DNA of 64,000 nucleotides from positions 1-64,000 of IMG/VR virus record IMGVR_UViG_3300012964_000010. One strand, written 5' to 3'. The notes under the pieces are model-generated. The model saw nothing but the letters and a program-made list of their open reading frames with translations. It did no database searches and was not told the DNA's origin. Of the stretch, positions 63,683 through 64,000 are shown in pieces. Each line of letters begins with the position of its first letter. Position 1 is the first letter of the stretch. The position numbers were made by a program, and so were the translations under genes. Source of the stretch: a virus.

Positions 63683-64000
63683 TTATCCGATTATAAATCC
63701 ATATCCATCTGAAGAAGCAACCATATTGAGTAACTCTTTCTCGAGTTTATCAATTTCGGCCTGAGCTTCTTGTTTTATGGTAGCACCATTGAGCATAACA
63801 TTTCCATTGGGGCCGGGAAATCCAGAAGGAAATTTATCACGTGCTTCACCGAGGGCATATTTTGCTTTGGCCGTAGAATAAGAACGCAACCAGGGACCTG
63901 TATAAGGATCTCTAATAATGTCATCATCTGATTTTCTGATATAGACTCTAACTGAAACTGATTCATCGGCTGTAGGACGACGAATAATTGTTAGCTTATG
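63683..64000 (-). CDS. Virion neck or connector-like protein, C-terminal part
   Basis: The frame is open from the right window edge; 105 residues to the stop are visible. WLRSYSTAKAKYALGEARDKFPSGFPGPNGNVMLNGATIKQEAQAEIDKLEKELLNM resembles the C-terminal part of structural proteins in T4-like phages that hold a G-P-x-G-x-x-x-LNG loop, as in neck or baseplate-linked proteins. Being upstream of the sheath fits a neck protein. The N-terminus is outside the window, so the call is weak. Confidence 0.45.
   Translation of the reverse strand, partial: HKLTIIRRPTADESVSVRVYIRKSDDDIIRDPYTGPWLRSYSTAKAKYALGEARDKFPSGFPGPNGNVMLNGATIKQEAQAEIDKLEKELLNMVASSDGYGFIIG

Noticed and set aside
1-64000. tRNA genes, CRISPR array, insertion sequence or integrase
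   Set aside because: No cloverleaf, no evenly spaced repeats and no transposase or integrase motif was seen on either strand by reading; a tRNAscan-SE run would be the decisive check for tRNAs.

Overview
The window is a 64 kb piece of a T4-like (contractile-tailed, dsDNA) bacteriophage genome. Genes are tightly packed, mostly separated by 1-8 bp or overlapping as ATGA/TAATG, and nearly all lie on the minus strand (only 9444-10055 and 40136-40507 are on plus). Recognisable T4-type proteins are terminase large and small subunits, tail sheath, tail tube, gp4-type head-completion nuclease, gp32, UvsX, UvsY-like, UvsW, gp41-type helicase, gp61-type primase and a dNMP kinase. The mix with ThyX, NrdA/NrdB, NAMPT, NadM-Nudix, FolE/QueD-like, ClpX, Hsp20 and ribosomal protein bS21 resembles phages of aquatic Gram-negative bacteria. 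The host cannot be named from the sequence. I saw no tRNA, CRISPR array, IS element or integrase.

Layout from left to right (transcription mostly runs right to left). 1-3300: a proteostasis/translation group (Hsp20, bS21, ClpX, membrane coiled-coil protein). 3370-10300: small unknown proteins, QueD-like, a GIY-YIG-type homing endonuclease, phosphoribosyltransferase, FolE, ThyX and a SleB-type wall hydrolase. 10350-19600: NAD salvage (NadV at 10976, NadM-Nudix at 14119), nucleoside deoxyribosyltransferase-like, cytidylyltransferase, phosphatase and many small genes. 19600-24800: nrdB and nrdA with a homing endonuclease between them and another upstream of nrdA. 24800-35940: virion and accessory virion proteins, including a five-member paralogous family. 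35970-38500: helicase and primase. 38560-41000: SLT lysozyme-like protein, structural protein, GNAT. 41000-50300: replication/recombination genes (UvsW, UvsY-like, UvsX, gp32) mixed with small unknown families and a 197-aa protein that reads like a miniature bacterial DNA polymerase III alpha subunit. 50440-64000: packaging and tail genes, a papain-like protease, a kinase-like protein and a dNMP kinase.

Regulation is unusually legible. A T4-type late promoter box (GATAAATA or TATAAATA) recurs upstream of structural genes on minus and before both plus-strand genes. Good sigma70-type promoters (for example TTGACT-17-TATACT before thyX and TTGACA-17-TACAAT before gp32) mark metabolic and replication genes. 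Rho-independent terminators follow several operons. In about seven genes the promoter box sits only 4-7 bp before the start codon, which predicts leaderless mRNAs.

Most noteworthy: (1) a multi-hairpin leader before phage hsp20 whose last hairpin sequesters the Shine-Dalgarno in the manner of a ROSE RNA thermometer; (2) the mini DnaE-like protein retaining all three catalytic-Asp motif contexts; (3) a set of proteins (kinase-like, GNAT, SLT, small unknowns) sharing a T4 capsid-targeting-like N-terminus, suggesting they are packaged in the virion; (4) a NAMPT plus NMNAT pair, more G+C-rich than its neighbours, matching the known phage NAD+ reconstitution (anti-defence) route; (5) a phage ClpX whose ClpP-docking IGF motif appears altered.
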